From: Pseudonocardia thermophila
GTDB lineage: Bacteria > Actinomycetota > Actinomycetes > Mycobacteriales > Pseudonocardiaceae
DNA: 64,000 nt
Reading direction: 5' to 3'
Assembly (NCBI RefSeq): GCF_900142365.1
Contig: NZ_FRAP01000022.1
Span: 1-64,000 of the forward strand
A program made the translations under genes and the position numbers. This document shows, in pieces, positions 41,171-49,678 of this stretch (position 1 is the first letter of the stretch; the number at the start of each line of letters is the position of its first letter). Below the pieces are notes generated by a model. That model saw only the letters and a program-made list of their open reading frames with translations, had not been told where the DNA came from and did no database searches.

Positions 41171-41382
41171 CCGTCACCTCCGCTCGGTCGTCTCGCCAAC
41201 CGCGGATCCACCCCGGCCCTGCGACCCGACCAACGGCCGCGCGGCGACGCCGATGTGGCGCATCCACCGAGATCACCCGAAGGCGGTGCGCGTCGTGCCC
41301 GGCTCGCCGAGCGGCGGTGCGCTACGGCGACGGTGTGTGAGTCACGCTCCGCCGAATGGAGCAGTGATCGGACGACACGCCC

Positions 41383-41751
41383 TCAGGTGAGCAGCGCCGC
41401 CATCCGTTCGCGGAGCGCCGTCGCTGCCGAGTACGGGCGGACGAGGACGGTCAGCGCGGACAGCTCGCCGCCCTCAGCGCGCAGGATGTCGACGCCCTCG
41501 AGCTCGCGGTCGCCGACGCGGGCGGCGAACCGCAGCACGTGCCCGTCGGGGCCGGCGTACTCGGCGGTGTAGCGGAAGTCCTCGAAGACCTGCAGGACGG
41601 CGGACAGGATCGCCTGCAGCGCCGAGCGGCCGCGGTAGGGCTTGTGCACGACCGGCGAATGGAACACCGCGTCCTGGCGGAACAGGGCGACGGCGGCCGG
41701 GACTTCCCGGGCCTCGACGGCGGCGCGGAACGCGGCGTAGGGATCGGCCAT
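41383..41751 (-). CDS. NTF2-like / SnoaL-type small protein
   Basis: A 122-aa protein with a cone-shaped alpha+beta fold predicted from ADPYAAFRAAVEAREVPAAVALF (N-terminal helices), FHSPVVHKPYRGRSAL and VFEDFRYTAEYAGPDGHVLRFAARVGDRELEGVDIL in sequence, matching nuclear transport factor 2-like proteins. Some relatives are isomerases or hydrolases, others only bind ligands. ATG 41751 has a CAGAAT box at leaderless spacing. The LLM oxidoreductase ends 39 bases upstream on the same strand. Confidence 0.8.
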   Translation of the reverse strand: MADPYAAFRAAVEAREVPAAVALFRQDAVFHSPVVHKPYRGRSALQAILSAVLQVFEDFRYTAEYAGPDGHVLRFAARVGDRELEGVDILRAEGGELSALTVLVRPYSAATALRERMAALLT

Positions 41752-41789
41752 CCCGCCATTCTGGCCACCGGCCCCGGCCGAGGGCAGCA

Positions 41790-42779
41790 TCAGACCGGCG
41801 CGCCGACGAGCGCTTCGTGCACGATTTCGTACGAGCGGATGCGGTCGGCCGCGCCGTGCATCGCCGTGACGATCATCAGCTCGTCGGCCTCGGTGCGCTC
41901 GAGCAGCTCCGTGACCCCCTCGCGGACGGTGTCGGGGGAACCGATGATCTGCTGGCTCATCCGGTCCTCGACGAACGCCCGCTCGAAGTCGGACAGCTCG
42001 TGCGCGGCGGCCTCCTCAGGGGACGGCAGCAGCCCGGGGTTGCCCTTGCGCAACTGGAGGAACTGGATCGCGCTGGGCAGCGCCAGCCGGCGGGCTTCCT
42101 CGTCGGTCTCGGCGGCGAACACGGCGGCCGCGATCATCGCGTACGGCTGCTGCAGCACCGCCGACGGCTGGAACCGCTCCCGGTAGAGCGTGAGCGCGGG
42201 GATCGTGTTCTCCGCGGCGAAGTGGTGGGCGAACGCGAACGGCAGCCCGAGCATGCCCGCGACCTGCGCGCTGTAGTCGCTGGAGCCCAGCAGCCAGATG
42301 GCCGGCTGTGCCCCCGTCGCGGGCACGGCCAGCACGGGCCCGTCCCCGCGGAAGTAGGAGACCAGCTCCACCAGCTGGTCGGGGAAGTCGTCGGCGCCCA
42401 GCGGCGAGGTGCCGCGGCGCAGCGCGCGGGCGGTGCGCTGGTCCGTGCCCGGTGCCCGGCCGATGCCGAGATCGATCCGGCCGGGGTGCAGCGCGTCGAG
42501 GATGCCGAACTGCTCGGCGACCACCAGCGGCTGGTGGTTGGGCAGCATCACCCCGCCCGACCCGACGCGGATGCGGGTGGTGGCTGCGGCGATGTGCGCG
42601 ATGATCACCGCTGGCGCGGAGCTCGCGATGCCCGGCATCCCGTGGTGCTCGGCCAGCCAGTACCGCTGGTAGCCCAGTTCGTCGACCCGCCGGGCGAGCG
42701 CGGTGCTCGCGGCGAGGGCGTCCGTGGCGGACGCGCCGGATCCGACGGGGACGAGATCGAGCACGGAGAGCGGCACCAC
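41790..42779 (-). CDS. LLM class flavin-dependent oxidoreductase
   Basis: A 329-aa luciferase-like monooxygenase. The N-terminal PLSVLDLVPVGSG, RYWLAEHHGMPGIASSAP, IRVGSGGVMLPNHQPLVVAEQFG and RIDLGIGRAPGTD blocks are those of the YtmO/LadA-like group with MsnO8-type features. It probably uses reduced FMN and oxygen. The start is uncertain because the upstream frame stays open; GTG 42779 gives the family N-terminus. The SnoaL-like gene follows on the same strand, so the two could form a small operon. Confidence 0.85.
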   Translation of the reverse strand: MVPLSVLDLVPVGSGASATDALAASTALARRVDELGYQRYWLAEHHGMPGIASSAPAVIIAHIAAATTRIRVGSGGVMLPNHQPLVVAEQFGILDALHPGRIDLGIGRAPGTDQRTARALRRGTSPLGADDFPDQLVELVSYFRGDGPVLAVPATGAQPAIWLLGSSDYSAQVAGMLGLPFAFAHHFAAENTIPALTLYRERFQPSAVLQQPYAMIAAAVFAAETDEEARRLALPSAIQFLQLRKGNPGLLPSPEEAAAHELSDFERAFVEDRMSQQIIGSPDTVREGVTELLERTEADELMIVTAMHGAADRIRSYEIVHEALVGAPV

Positions 42780-43220
42780 GTCGAGACGAACAACGGAGGG
42801 GCCGCCGATCTTCCCTCGATGCGCGGCGGCCCGGCGTGCGGCCCGGCGGTGCGGCCGATCGGCTCGCAGGTGCGCCGGTCGGGCCGTCGGTGCCGCCACC
42901 GACCGGCCGATGTCGACGTGCTCCGGTTCCGGATCTGCAGCGACGCTGCGTACCGCGTCGGGCACCCTCCCGCGCGGTGATGCGGAGAGTGCCCATCCGT
43001 GCACCGACAGCCAGTGCTGTGACCTGCACAACTCGTTCCCGGGCCGGTGCGGGGCCCGCTCGGCTGTGCCGAACGGCGCACCGTCGCCGTCGAAGATCGC
43101 GACCGAGCAGACGCGCCGCCGTCCGCCGAAGGACCGACCCGGCAATTCCGGCAATCCGGCGTGTCGCGGCAAAAGGGTCAATGTGCGTTGCGCCACGGCG
43201 TCCTGGCATTCTCCCGACCG
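42780..43220. other. 441-base divergent intergenic region without a gene
   Basis: The region separates an LLM oxidoreductase gene from the first roadblock-like gene. Long open frames here are GC artefacts. A CATTCT box (43207-43212) lies 8 bases before ATG 43221. A short repeat, CCGGCAAT, occurs twice near 43140-43156. Nothing else is recognised. Confidence 0.5.
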
Positions 43221-43850
43221 ATGTTCGGCGAACTCCTCCGTGACCTCCTCGCGCACACCGGGGCGGAATACTGTTGTGTCGCCGACCCCGTGCAGGGAAA
43301 GGTCCTGGAGGAAGCCGGACTGCAATCCGGTGCGCAGTCCGAGACGTCGCTCGCAGTCCTCGGGTGGGGTGCGGGAGCCGAGGTGTTCCTGCGCCGCAGC
43401 GGCAGCGACGAGCTCGACGACCTGATCGTCACCACGCAGGCCGCCTACCACCTCGTGCGACCGCTGGAGGCGGACGCCGACCAACCGCTCCTGGTGTACC
43501 TGCGGGTCGACCGCAAGCGGGGCAACCTCGCGCTCGCCCGGCGCGGGCTCGCCACCGCCAGGCCGGCCACCGCCCCGTCGGGCGGCGGCTCGACCACCTC
43601 TGATCGACCGGCACGGCTGCCCGCCCAGCGGCACCCGGAGGCGCCGGCGCGGCAGGAGGCTGCGCGCCAGGTGCCGGCTGCCGTCGGCGCGCTGCCCCGC
43701 CGACAGCCGCTGGCTCTGCCGGTGCCGCGGCCACCCCCGTCGCCGCAGCCGCGCAAAGCCGCCACCGACGCCGTTCTGCCCGCGGGTGCCCGGTGGCACA
43801 CCGACACGCGCACGCTCGACCGGGTGCTGCAGGCGCTGCGCAGGCTGTGA
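43221..43850 (+). CDS. Roadblock/LC7-like protein 1 with Pro/Arg-rich tail
   Basis: A 209-aa protein. Residues about 1-115 align with the next gene's product over the second half of a roadblock-like fold: DELDDLIVTTQAAYHLVRPL and LLVYLRVDRKRGNLALARRGL, against EGIEDILITLDTQYHLIRPV and LFIYLVLNRAQANLAMARRDL. The N-terminal FGELLRDLLAHTGAEYCCVADP corresponds to the first helix and strand. Residues about 120-190 are a low-complexity Pro/Arg/Ala tail, and a short helix ends the protein. Roadblock proteins act with small GTPases, but none is encoded here. The function is unknown. Confidence 0.7.
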   Translation: MFGELLRDLLAHTGAEYCCVADPVQGKVLEEAGLQSGAQSETSLAVLGWGAGAEVFLRRSGSDELDDLIVTTQAAYHLVRPLEADADQPLLVYLRVDRKRGNLALARRGLATARPATAPSGGGSTTSDRPARLPAQRHPEAPARQEAARQVPAAVGALPRRQPLALPVPRPPPSPQPRKAATDAVLPAGARWHTDTRTLDRVLQALRRL

Positions 43851-43851
43851 T

Positions 43852-43957
43852 GATTCGCTGGGACGATTCACTGTGATGATCCGCTGTGGCGATTGCGTTG
43901 CGACGATCGCGTCGTGACGATTCGCTGTGACGATCCACGGCGACGATCCGCAGTCCA
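43852..43957 (+). repeat. 13-bp degenerate tandem repeat array
   Basis: Units beginning with GAT occur at 43852, 43865, 43878, 43891, 43905, 43919, 43932 and 43945, a spacing of 13 or 14 bases. The consensus is close to GATTCGCTGTGAC. The array starts one base after the stop of the first roadblock-like gene and ends about 165 bases before the second. No gene is seen in the 43851-44124 gap. Confidence 0.85.
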
Positions 43958-44124
43958 GCGGCGCACGTTCCGGACGTTTCCGGGGCACCGTTTTCCACTA
44001 TGCGACTCCGCCACGTCGTTCCGTGGTGCGCGACGGCCGAGTCGTCCCGACTCCCACCCCGTTCCCGGGGATTCATCGACCCGTTCCGCCGGTTTCGTGC
44101 ACGGCGGGGGAGGAAACCACCGAC

Positions 44125-44568
44125 ATGAGCAACATCGACCACTGCCTCGACATGGCCGCGAACATCAAGGGAGCGTTCGCGGTCGCCGTCGTGGACTTCG
44201 AGAGCGGCATGACGCTGGGCTCGCGCGGCGGCAGCCCCGAGTTCGACCTGGACGTCGCCGCGCCCGGCAACAGCGACGTGGTGCGCACGAAGCTGGAGGT
44301 CATGCAGAAGCTGGGACTGCGCGAGGGGATCGAGGACATCCTGATCACCCTGGACACCCAGTACCACCTGATCCGGCCGGTCCGCGGCGGCGGCACCGAC
44401 GAGAAGCTGTTCATCTACCTGGTGCTCAACCGGGCGCAGGCCAACCTGGCGATGGCGCGGCGCGACCTGCGGGTGATCGAGCAGTCGTTCTACATGGCGG
44501 TGCCCGCGCCCGCCCGGCCGCCGATGCCGGAGAACGCCGGGTTCTTCCCGGCGAACATCCAGCGCTGA
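44125..44568 (+). CDS. Roadblock/LC7-like protein 2
   Basis: A 147-aa single-domain protein. The first helix is NIDHCLDMAANIKG, the first strands are FAVAVVDFESGMTLGSRGG and the central helix is VVRTKLEVMQKLGL. The second half, EDILITLDTQYHLIRPV through LNRAQANLAMARRDLRVIEQ, is homologous to its upstream neighbour. The strand-turn-strand VDFESGMTLG corresponds to VDIDSGMVLG in the next gene, so all three are related. GGGGAGGAAA precedes ATG 44125. The protein lacks the tails of its neighbours and could be the core subunit of a complex. Confidence 0.75.
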   Translation: MSNIDHCLDMAANIKGAFAVAVVDFESGMTLGSRGGSPEFDLDVAAPGNSDVVRTKLEVMQKLGLREGIEDILITLDTQYHLIRPVRGGGTDEKLFIYLVLNRAQANLAMARRDLRVIEQSFYMAVPAPARPPMPENAGFFPANIQR

Positions 44569-44587
44569 GCCGCATCCGGAGGAACCG

Positions 44588-45325
44588 ATGGCGCGGCACC
44601 GGCATGCGGTCAACGTGCGGACGGACGGGCTCGCCGCCGTGCTGGGCCCGCTCGCCGGTGATCCCGCTGTGCGGGCCGCGCTCCTGGTGGACATCGACAG
44701 CGGCATGGTGCTCGGCGCGACGGGTCAACCGCTGACCGAGTGTGAGGAAGTCGGCGCCCTCCACGGTGAGCTGATGCGCCTCGCATGCAGCCCCGTAGTG
44801 GGTATGGTGACTACGCCACCGGAGACCGGGGGTGACCCGGCGATCGACGCCGAGCTCACCGTCAACCGGGGCCCGCGCCGGCACCTCGTGGTGCGCCGGA
44901 TCGCCGACCCGCACGGCGACCGGCTCGCGCTGTCGATCCTGGTCGACGGCCCGCCCCGGGTGCTGCGCCGCGTGCGGCGCCGGCTGGGGGCGGTGTCGGC
45001 CGCTGCGCTCACCGCCGGTCCGACGGTGAGCCTCAGGCCGCGGGACGGCGCCTGGGTACCAGGCGTAGTGGAGGAGCGCCCCGTACTGCGGGCGCCGTCT
45101 CGCACCTTCCCGGCTGCGCCCCGGGCCGGCACGGCCCGGGGCCCGCAGCTGCCGGCGCTCTCGCAGCTCGACGAGGGCCTGGCCGGACCCGGACCGCACC
45201 AGGGTGCGACCGCTCGGCCGCCGGTCGCGCCGAGCAGCCCACCGCCGGGCGAGCCCGCCCTGCCGGCCCAGGCGCAGCGGCGCCCGGCCCCGCCCTCCGC
45301 GCTGCCCCCGAGGCCCTCGGTCTGA
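44588..45325 (+). CDS. Roadblock/LC7-like protein 3 with Pro-rich tail
   Basis: A 245-aa protein. The N-terminal domain (about 10-125) contains AALLVDIDSGMVLGATG (about 35-51), GALHGELMRLA and RRHLVVRRIADPHGDRLALSILVD, the pattern of a roadblock-like domain, and is related to the preceding product. Residues about 150-245 are a disordered Pro/Ala/Arg-rich tail, as in the first gene. GGAGGAACCG precedes the ATG, 19 bases after the previous stop, so genes 2 and 3 are one operon. thrS follows after 136 bases. Confidence 0.7.
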   Translation: MARHRHAVNVRTDGLAAVLGPLAGDPAVRAALLVDIDSGMVLGATGQPLTECEEVGALHGELMRLACSPVVGMVTTPPETGGDPAIDAELTVNRGPRRHLVVRRIADPHGDRLALSILVDGPPRVLRRVRRRLGAVSAAALTAGPTVSLRPRDGAWVPGVVEERPVLRAPSRTFPAAPRAGTARGPQLPALSQLDEGLAGPGPHQGATARPPVAPSSPPPGEPALPAQAQRRPAPPSALPPRPSV

Positions 45326-45461
45326 CCTCACGGTCGAGCCGAGGGACCGGTGGGCAGAACCCGGTTCGGCCGCGCGGCGCAGCCCCTCTAGCATCGACGG
45401 GCACCGTTCCGTCGCAGAGGAGCGGTGGCACCTCGAGACGACACCACAGTGGAGGCCTTCC

Positions 45462-47507
45462 GTGTCCGCGCCCGCAACCCGTCCCGCGTCCGCTCGCGTC
45501 CGGGTGCCGGCCGGGACGACGGCCGGGGCCGCCGTCCGCGAGGCCGGCCTGCCGTCGAGCGGGCCGAGCGCCGTCGTGGTCGTCAGGGACGCTGACGGCA
45601 AGCTGCGCGACCTTTCCTGGGTCCCGGACACCGACGTCGAGGTCGAACCGGTCGCGGCCGACACCGAGGACGGCCGCAGCGTCATCCGCCACTCCGCCGC
45701 GCACGTGCTCGCACAGGCCGTCCAGCAGCTGTTCCCCGAAGCGAAGCTGGGCATCGGCCCGCCGGTCAAGGACGGCTTCTACTACGACTTCGACGTGGCC
45801 CGGCCGTTCACGCCCGAGGACCTCTCGGCGCTCGAGTCGGCCATGAAGAAGATCATCAAGTCCGGGCAGCGGTTCTCCCGCCGCCGCTACGCCTCCCTCG
45901 ACGACGCCCGCAAGGAGCTCGCCGACGAGCCGTACAAGCTCGAGCTGATCGAGCTCAAGGGCAACCCGGGCGACGACGTCGTCGAGGTCGACGGCAGTGG
46001 CGAGCTGACCGCGTACGACAACGTCCACGCGCACACCGGCGAGGTCGTCTGGTCCGACCTGTGCCGCGGCCCGCACGTGCCGACGACGAAGTACATCCCG
46101 GCCTTCAAGCTGATGCGCAGCGCCGCGGCGTACTGGCGCGGCAGCGAGAAGAACCCGATGCTGCAGCGCATCTACGGCACGGCGTGGGAGTCGGTCGAGC
46201 AGCTCGATCTCTACCTCGACCGGCTGCTGGAGGCCGAGAAGCGCGACCACCGCCGCTTGGGTGCCGAGCTGGACCTGTTCTCGTTCCCCGATGAGATCGG
46301 CTCCGGGCTCCCGGTGTTCCACCCCAAGGGCGGAGTGATCCGCAAGGAGATGGAGGACTACGCCCGCCGCCGCCACGAGGAGGCCGGGTACGTCTTCGTC
46401 AACACCCCGCACATCACCAAGGCGCAGCTGTTCGAGACGTCGGGCCACCTGCACTGGTACGCCGACGGCATGTTCCCGCCCATGCAGCTCGACGCCGAGT
46501 ACGGCAAGGACGGGGAGCTGCGGAAACCGGCTCAGGACTACTACCTGAAGCCGATGAACTGCCCGATGCACAACCTCATCTACCGGTCGCGCGGGCGGTC
46601 CTACCGCGAGCTGCCGCTGCGGATGTTCGAGTTCGGCTCGGTCTACCGCTACGAGAAGTCCGGCGTGGTGCACGGCCTGACCCGGGCGCGCGGGTTCACC
46701 CAGGACGACGCGCACATCTACTGCACGCGCGAGCAGATGCAGGACGAGATCCGCTCGCTGCTCACGTTCGTGCTGGACCTGCTGCGCGACTACGGGCTCG
46801 ACGACTTCTACCTGGAGCTGTCGACCCGGGACCCGGAGAAGTCCATCGGCAGCGACGAGGACTGGGAGAAGGCCACCGACGCGCTGCGCGAGGCCGCCGA
46901 GGCGTCCGGCCTGGAGCTGGTGCTCGACCCGGGCGGCGCCGCGTTCTACGCCCCGAAGATCAGTGTGCAGGCCAAGGACGCGATCGGGCGCACCTGGCAG
47001 CTGTCGACCATCCAGGTCGACCTCATGGAGCCGGGCCTGTTCGGGCTGGAGTACACCGCGGCCGACGGCTCCCGCCAGCAGCCGATCATGATCCACCGGG
47101 CGCTGTTCGGCTCGATCGAGCGGTTCTTCGGGGTGCTCACCGAGCACTACGCGGGAGCGTTCCCGGCGTGGCTGGCCCCGGTGCAGGCCGTCGCGATCCC
47201 GGTGACCGCCGAGCAGATCCCGGCCGTCGAGGAGTTCGCGGCGCTGCTGCGGGCCCGGGGCGTGCGGATCGAGGTCGACAAGAGCGACGACCGCATGCAG
47301 AAGAAGATCCGCACCCACACTCTGCAGAAGGTGCCGTTCCTGGTACTGGCCGGCGCCCGCGACGTCGAGGCCGGCGCGGTGAGCTTCCGTTTCCGCGACG
47401 GCAGCCAGCGCAACGGTGTGCCCGTCGCCGAGGCGGTCGAGCTGGTCACCGGATGGATCGCCCGCCGGGAGAACGCCAGCCCCACCGCCGAGGCGTTCGG
47501 CGGCTGA
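45462..47507 (+). CDS. thrS: Threonyl-tRNA synthetase
   Basis: A 681-aa class II synthetase, close to the usual 640-690 aa. It has a TGS domain (about 8-70), an editing/SAD domain with HSAAH (His77, His81) and the later CRGPHVP, a catalytic core with motif 2 RMFEFGSVYRYEKSGVVHGLTRARGFTQDDAH-type order and motif 3 MIHRALFGSIERF, and the anticodon-binding domain (about 580-680). It charges tRNA-Thr. GTG 45462 has GGAGG 6-7 bases upstream. No convincing T-box element was seen in the 136-base leader. In mycobacteria thrS starts the same HIT-pgsA-pimA cluster. Confidence 0.98.
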   Translation: MSAPATRPASARVRVPAGTTAGAAVREAGLPSSGPSAVVVVRDADGKLRDLSWVPDTDVEVEPVAADTEDGRSVIRHSAAHVLAQAVQQLFPEAKLGIGPPVKDGFYYDFDVARPFTPEDLSALESAMKKIIKSGQRFSRRRYASLDDARKELADEPYKLELIELKGNPGDDVVEVDGSGELTAYDNVHAHTGEVVWSDLCRGPHVPTTKYIPAFKLMRSAAAYWRGSEKNPMLQRIYGTAWESVEQLDLYLDRLLEAEKRDHRRLGAELDLFSFPDEIGSGLPVFHPKGGVIRKEMEDYARRRHEEAGYVFVNTPHITKAQLFETSGHLHWYADGMFPPMQLDAEYGKDGELRKPAQDYYLKPMNCPMHNLIYRSRGRSYRELPLRMFEFGSVYRYEKSGVVHGLTRARGFTQDDAHIYCTREQMQDEIRSLLTFVLDLLRDYGLDDFYLELSTRDPEKSIGSDEDWEKATDALREAAEASGLELVLDPGGAAFYAPKISVQAKDAIGRTWQLSTIQVDLMEPGLFGLEYTAADGSRQQPIMIHRALFGSIERFFGVLTEHYAGAFPAWLAPVQAVAIPVTAEQIPAVEEFAALLRARGVRIEVDKSDDRMQKKIRTHTLQKVPFLVLAGARDVEAGAVSFRFRDGSQRNGVPVAEAVELVTGWIARRENASPTAEAFGG

Positions 47508-48437
47508 TCAGGTTCCGCCCGCCTCGCCGGTCTGACCACGCCGGCGAGGCGGTTCGTCGTCGAGCGCGGCGCGGACGGCGGCGGCCCGTGACTCGTCCCA
47601 GGTGATCGTCGGGTCCTCCTCGAAGACGATGGCGGCCACGCTCGCGGCCCCCAGTGCGGCGAGGTTCCACTGCGCCGGGCCGGTCCCGAACGGGTCCGCC
47701 GTGACCGGTTCCCGCACCGCGTCCGGCGTGATCGCCGCCATCAGGGTCAGACCGCGCAGCGACGCGCTCGCCAGGGTCGCGACCGTCGCGGGGGTGACGC
47801 CCAGGCCGGGGCGGATGCGGTGGCCGAGCAGCCCCGCCCACCGCTCCCAGCTGGTGGCGACCCGCTCGAGGAACCCGCGCTCGGACTCGGCCAGCGCAGA
47901 AGCGACGTCATCACGCAGCTCTCCCGGCGGCAGGCTCTGGACGGTCGCGTGCAGGGCCAGGTAGGAGCGCCACGCGGGGGAGTCGGCCAGTACGGCGAAG
48001 TCGTGCTCACCGCCCAGCCGGAGCACGTCGACCAGCAGCCGGCGGCGGCCCGCGGGCGTGCCGAGCCAGTCGAGCCGGTCGGCGATCACCCGCCGGACCA
48101 GTGCATCGGACTCGCGCCCCGCCACCTCGGCCAGCTCGACGGCGCGGGCCAGCTCCTTGAGCAGGTCGCCGAAGAACATCTCCTTGTACGGCCAGCGCCG
48201 GTAGGCGGCGCTGCGGGCGACCCCGGCCTCGCGGATCACGTCCTCGAAGCTCAGGTGTTCCAGGCTCACCGTCAGCCCGGTGCGCCCCACCATCTCCGTC
48301 GCGGCGCGCAGCATCCGTCGCGCCGTCTCCGCGTCGCCGAGCCGCGGCCGCCGGGGCCTGAGCGGATGTGCACCGGGCGACGGCGCACCCGGCGAAGGCG
48401 TTCTCGGACGGTCGTCTGCCACAGCTCCTCGCCTCAT
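47508..48437 (-). CDS. TetR family transcriptional regulator (long form)
   Basis: A 309-aa protein, longer than the usual 190-230 aa. A Pro/Arg-rich N-terminus (about 1-35) precedes the helix-turn-helix region with LRAATEMVGRTG and LSFEDVIREAGVARSAAYRRWPYKEMFFGDLL (about 42-95, quoted in parts). The C-terminal ligand domain is long and Ala-rich. It diverges from a deazaflavin-type reductase gene across a near-perfect palindromic operator and most likely represses it. The gene ends at the base after the thrS stop. Confidence 0.87.
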   Translation of the reverse strand: MRRGAVADDRPRTPSPGAPSPGAHPLRPRRPRLGDAETARRMLRAATEMVGRTGLTVSLEHLSFEDVIREAGVARSAAYRRWPYKEMFFGDLLKELARAVELAEVAGRESDALVRRVIADRLDWLGTPAGRRRLLVDVLRLGGEHDFAVLADSPAWRSYLALHATVQSLPPGELRDDVASALAESERGFLERVATSWERWAGLLGHRIRPGLGVTPATVATLASASLRGLTLMAAITPDAVREPVTADPFGTGPAQWNLAALGAASVAAIVFEEDPTITWDESRAAAVRAALDDEPPRRRGQTGEAGGT

Positions 48438-48438
48438 T

Positions 48439-48466
48439 TTTGAGACACGATATCCTATGTCTCAAA
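48439..48466. promoter_or_regulatory. TetR operator palindrome
   Basis: TTTGAGACA (48439-48447) is perfectly inverted as TGTCTCAAA (48458-48466) with a 10-base AT-rich spacer. It fills the 45-base gap between the divergent TetR and reductase genes. Confidence 0.8.
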
Positions 48467-48482
48467 CCGGAAGGAGGACTGC

Positions 48483-48992
48483 ATGGCGCCATCCGGGCCG
48501 ACCCAGCTGCTCCACCGGCTGAAGCGCTGGATGTACCCCGCAGGCCGGCCCAACGCAGTGGCCAGGGTCCTGAACGCGGTCGCGAAGGTGCAGCACGGCA
48601 CGGGTCTGCTCGCCCCGGCGGAGTGGGTCACGCTGGAGGTCGTGGGCCGGCGCAGCGGCCGGGTCGTCTCCGCACCGCTCGTGGTCGCCGAGCACGAGGG
48701 CGAGCGCTACCTCGTGGCCATGCTCGGCGAGTCCACGAACTGGGTCCGCAACGTGCGCGCCGCCGGTGGTCGTGCGGTCCTGCGCCACGGCCGCCGGGAG
48801 CGCGTGCGCCTGGTGGAGGTGCCGGTGACCGAGCGAGCGCCGATCCTGCGCCGCTACCTGGCGGTCGCCCCGGGCGCACGCCCGCACGTCGCCGTCGACC
48901 GGTGTGCGCCGTTGGCGGAGTTCGCCCGAGTCGCCGCCGATCACCCGGTGTTCCGGGTGGTCGCCGACGCGGCCGCCGAGCGCGCGGCGTAG
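48483..48992 (+). CDS. Deazaflavin (F420)-dependent nitroreductase family protein (Ddn-like)
   Basis: A 169-aa split-barrel protein. RLKRWMYPAGRPNAVARVLN at the N-terminus, WVTLEVVGRRSGRVVSAPLVVAEHEGERYLVAMLGESTNWVRNVRAAGG-type order in the core and RAVLRHGRRERVRLVEVP match the Ddn/FGD-related family, in which the GRRSGR and NWVRN segments contact F420. Relatives reduce quinones or nitro compounds. GGAAGGAGG precedes the ATG. A divergent TetR gene and operator indicate inducible expression. The pair is inserted between thrS and the HIT gene, which are neighbours in mycobacteria. Confidence 0.88.
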   Translation: MAPSGPTQLLHRLKRWMYPAGRPNAVARVLNAVAKVQHGTGLLAPAEWVTLEVVGRRSGRVVSAPLVVAEHEGERYLVAMLGESTNWVRNVRAAGGRAVLRHGRRERVRLVEVPVTERAPILRRYLAVAPGARPHVAVDRCAPLAEFARVAADHPVFRVVADAAAERAA

Positions 48993-49089
48993 GCCGATCG
49001 GACCCGCGCCGGCGGGCCGATCGACCCGTGGCGCAGGGATCCGTGCGCCCCCGCAGCGGCCCGCGGGTCACTCACTAGGATTCGCGACC

Positions 49090-49644
49090 ATGAACGACGA
49101 GCGGGGCACAGGAACGGGTCCGTACCTGGAGCCCCGCGACGGTGTCGGCACCCCGGACGGCTTCCAGCGGCTGTGGACCCCGCACCGGCTCGCCTACATC
49201 AAGGACGCCGGGAACGAGGGCTGCCCGTTCTGCCGCATCCCGTCGCTGGACGACGAGGAGGGGCTGATGGTCGCGCGCGGCGCGGCCGTCTACGCGGTGC
49301 TCAACCTGCACCCGTACAACCCCGGGCACCTCATGGTGGTGCCCTACCGGCACGTGGCGGAGCTGGAGGACCTCACCGACGAGGAGTCGTCGGAGCTGAT
49401 GGCCTTCACCCAGCAGGCGATCCGCGCGCTCAAGACCGTCTCGGCCCCGCACGCGTTCAACGTCGGGCTGAACCTCGGCACGGCGGCGGGTGGCTCACTC
49501 GCCGATCACCTCCACCAGCACGTGGTGCCGAGATGGGGCGGCGACGCGAACTTCATCGCCGTCGTCGGGCAGACCAAGGTGATCCCGCAGCTGCTCGGCG
49601 AGACCCGGTCGGTGCTCGCGCAGGCGTGGTCCGACCGGCGATAG
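49090..49644 (+). CDS. HIT family hydrolase/phosphorylase (Ap4A phosphorylase type)
   Basis: A 184-aa histidine-triad protein. The catalytic triad is HLHQHVVPRW (about 137-146), preceded by NVGLNLGTAAGGSLADHLHQ-type context. A zinc-like pair lies in CPFCRIP (about 46-52), and VLNLHPYNPGHLMVVPYRH (about 72-90) forms the nucleotide pocket. Its position between thrS and pgsA is that of the mycobacterial Rv2613c-type AP4A phosphorylase, so it probably degrades dinucleoside tetraphosphates, some of which are made by aminoacyl-tRNA synthetases. TAGGAT lies 8 bases before the ATG. Confidence 0.9.
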   Translation: MNDERGTGTGPYLEPRDGVGTPDGFQRLWTPHRLAYIKDAGNEGCPFCRIPSLDDEEGLMVARGAAVYAVLNLHPYNPGHLMVVPYRHVAELEDLTDEESSELMAFTQQAIRALKTVSAPHAFNVGLNLGTAAGGSLADHLHQHVVPRWGGDANFIAVVGQTKVIPQLLGETRSVLAQAWSDRR

Positions 49645-49678
49645 GCTGGGTGGGTATCGGTCCGACAGGCAGGAGTCC

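Noticed and set aside
41790..43988. A 732-codon frame extending the LLM oxidoreductase upstream
   Set aside because: The family N-terminus begins near GTG 42779. The extension is antisense to the roadblock-like gene and has no homology I recognise.
45380..45461. GGTGGCACC upstream of thrS resembling a T-box core, and a possible threonine-containing leader frame
   Set aside because: The leader is too short for a T-box stem I, and no specifier loop or terminator/antiterminator pair is visible. The leader frame has only two adjacent Thr codons and runs into thrS in another frame.
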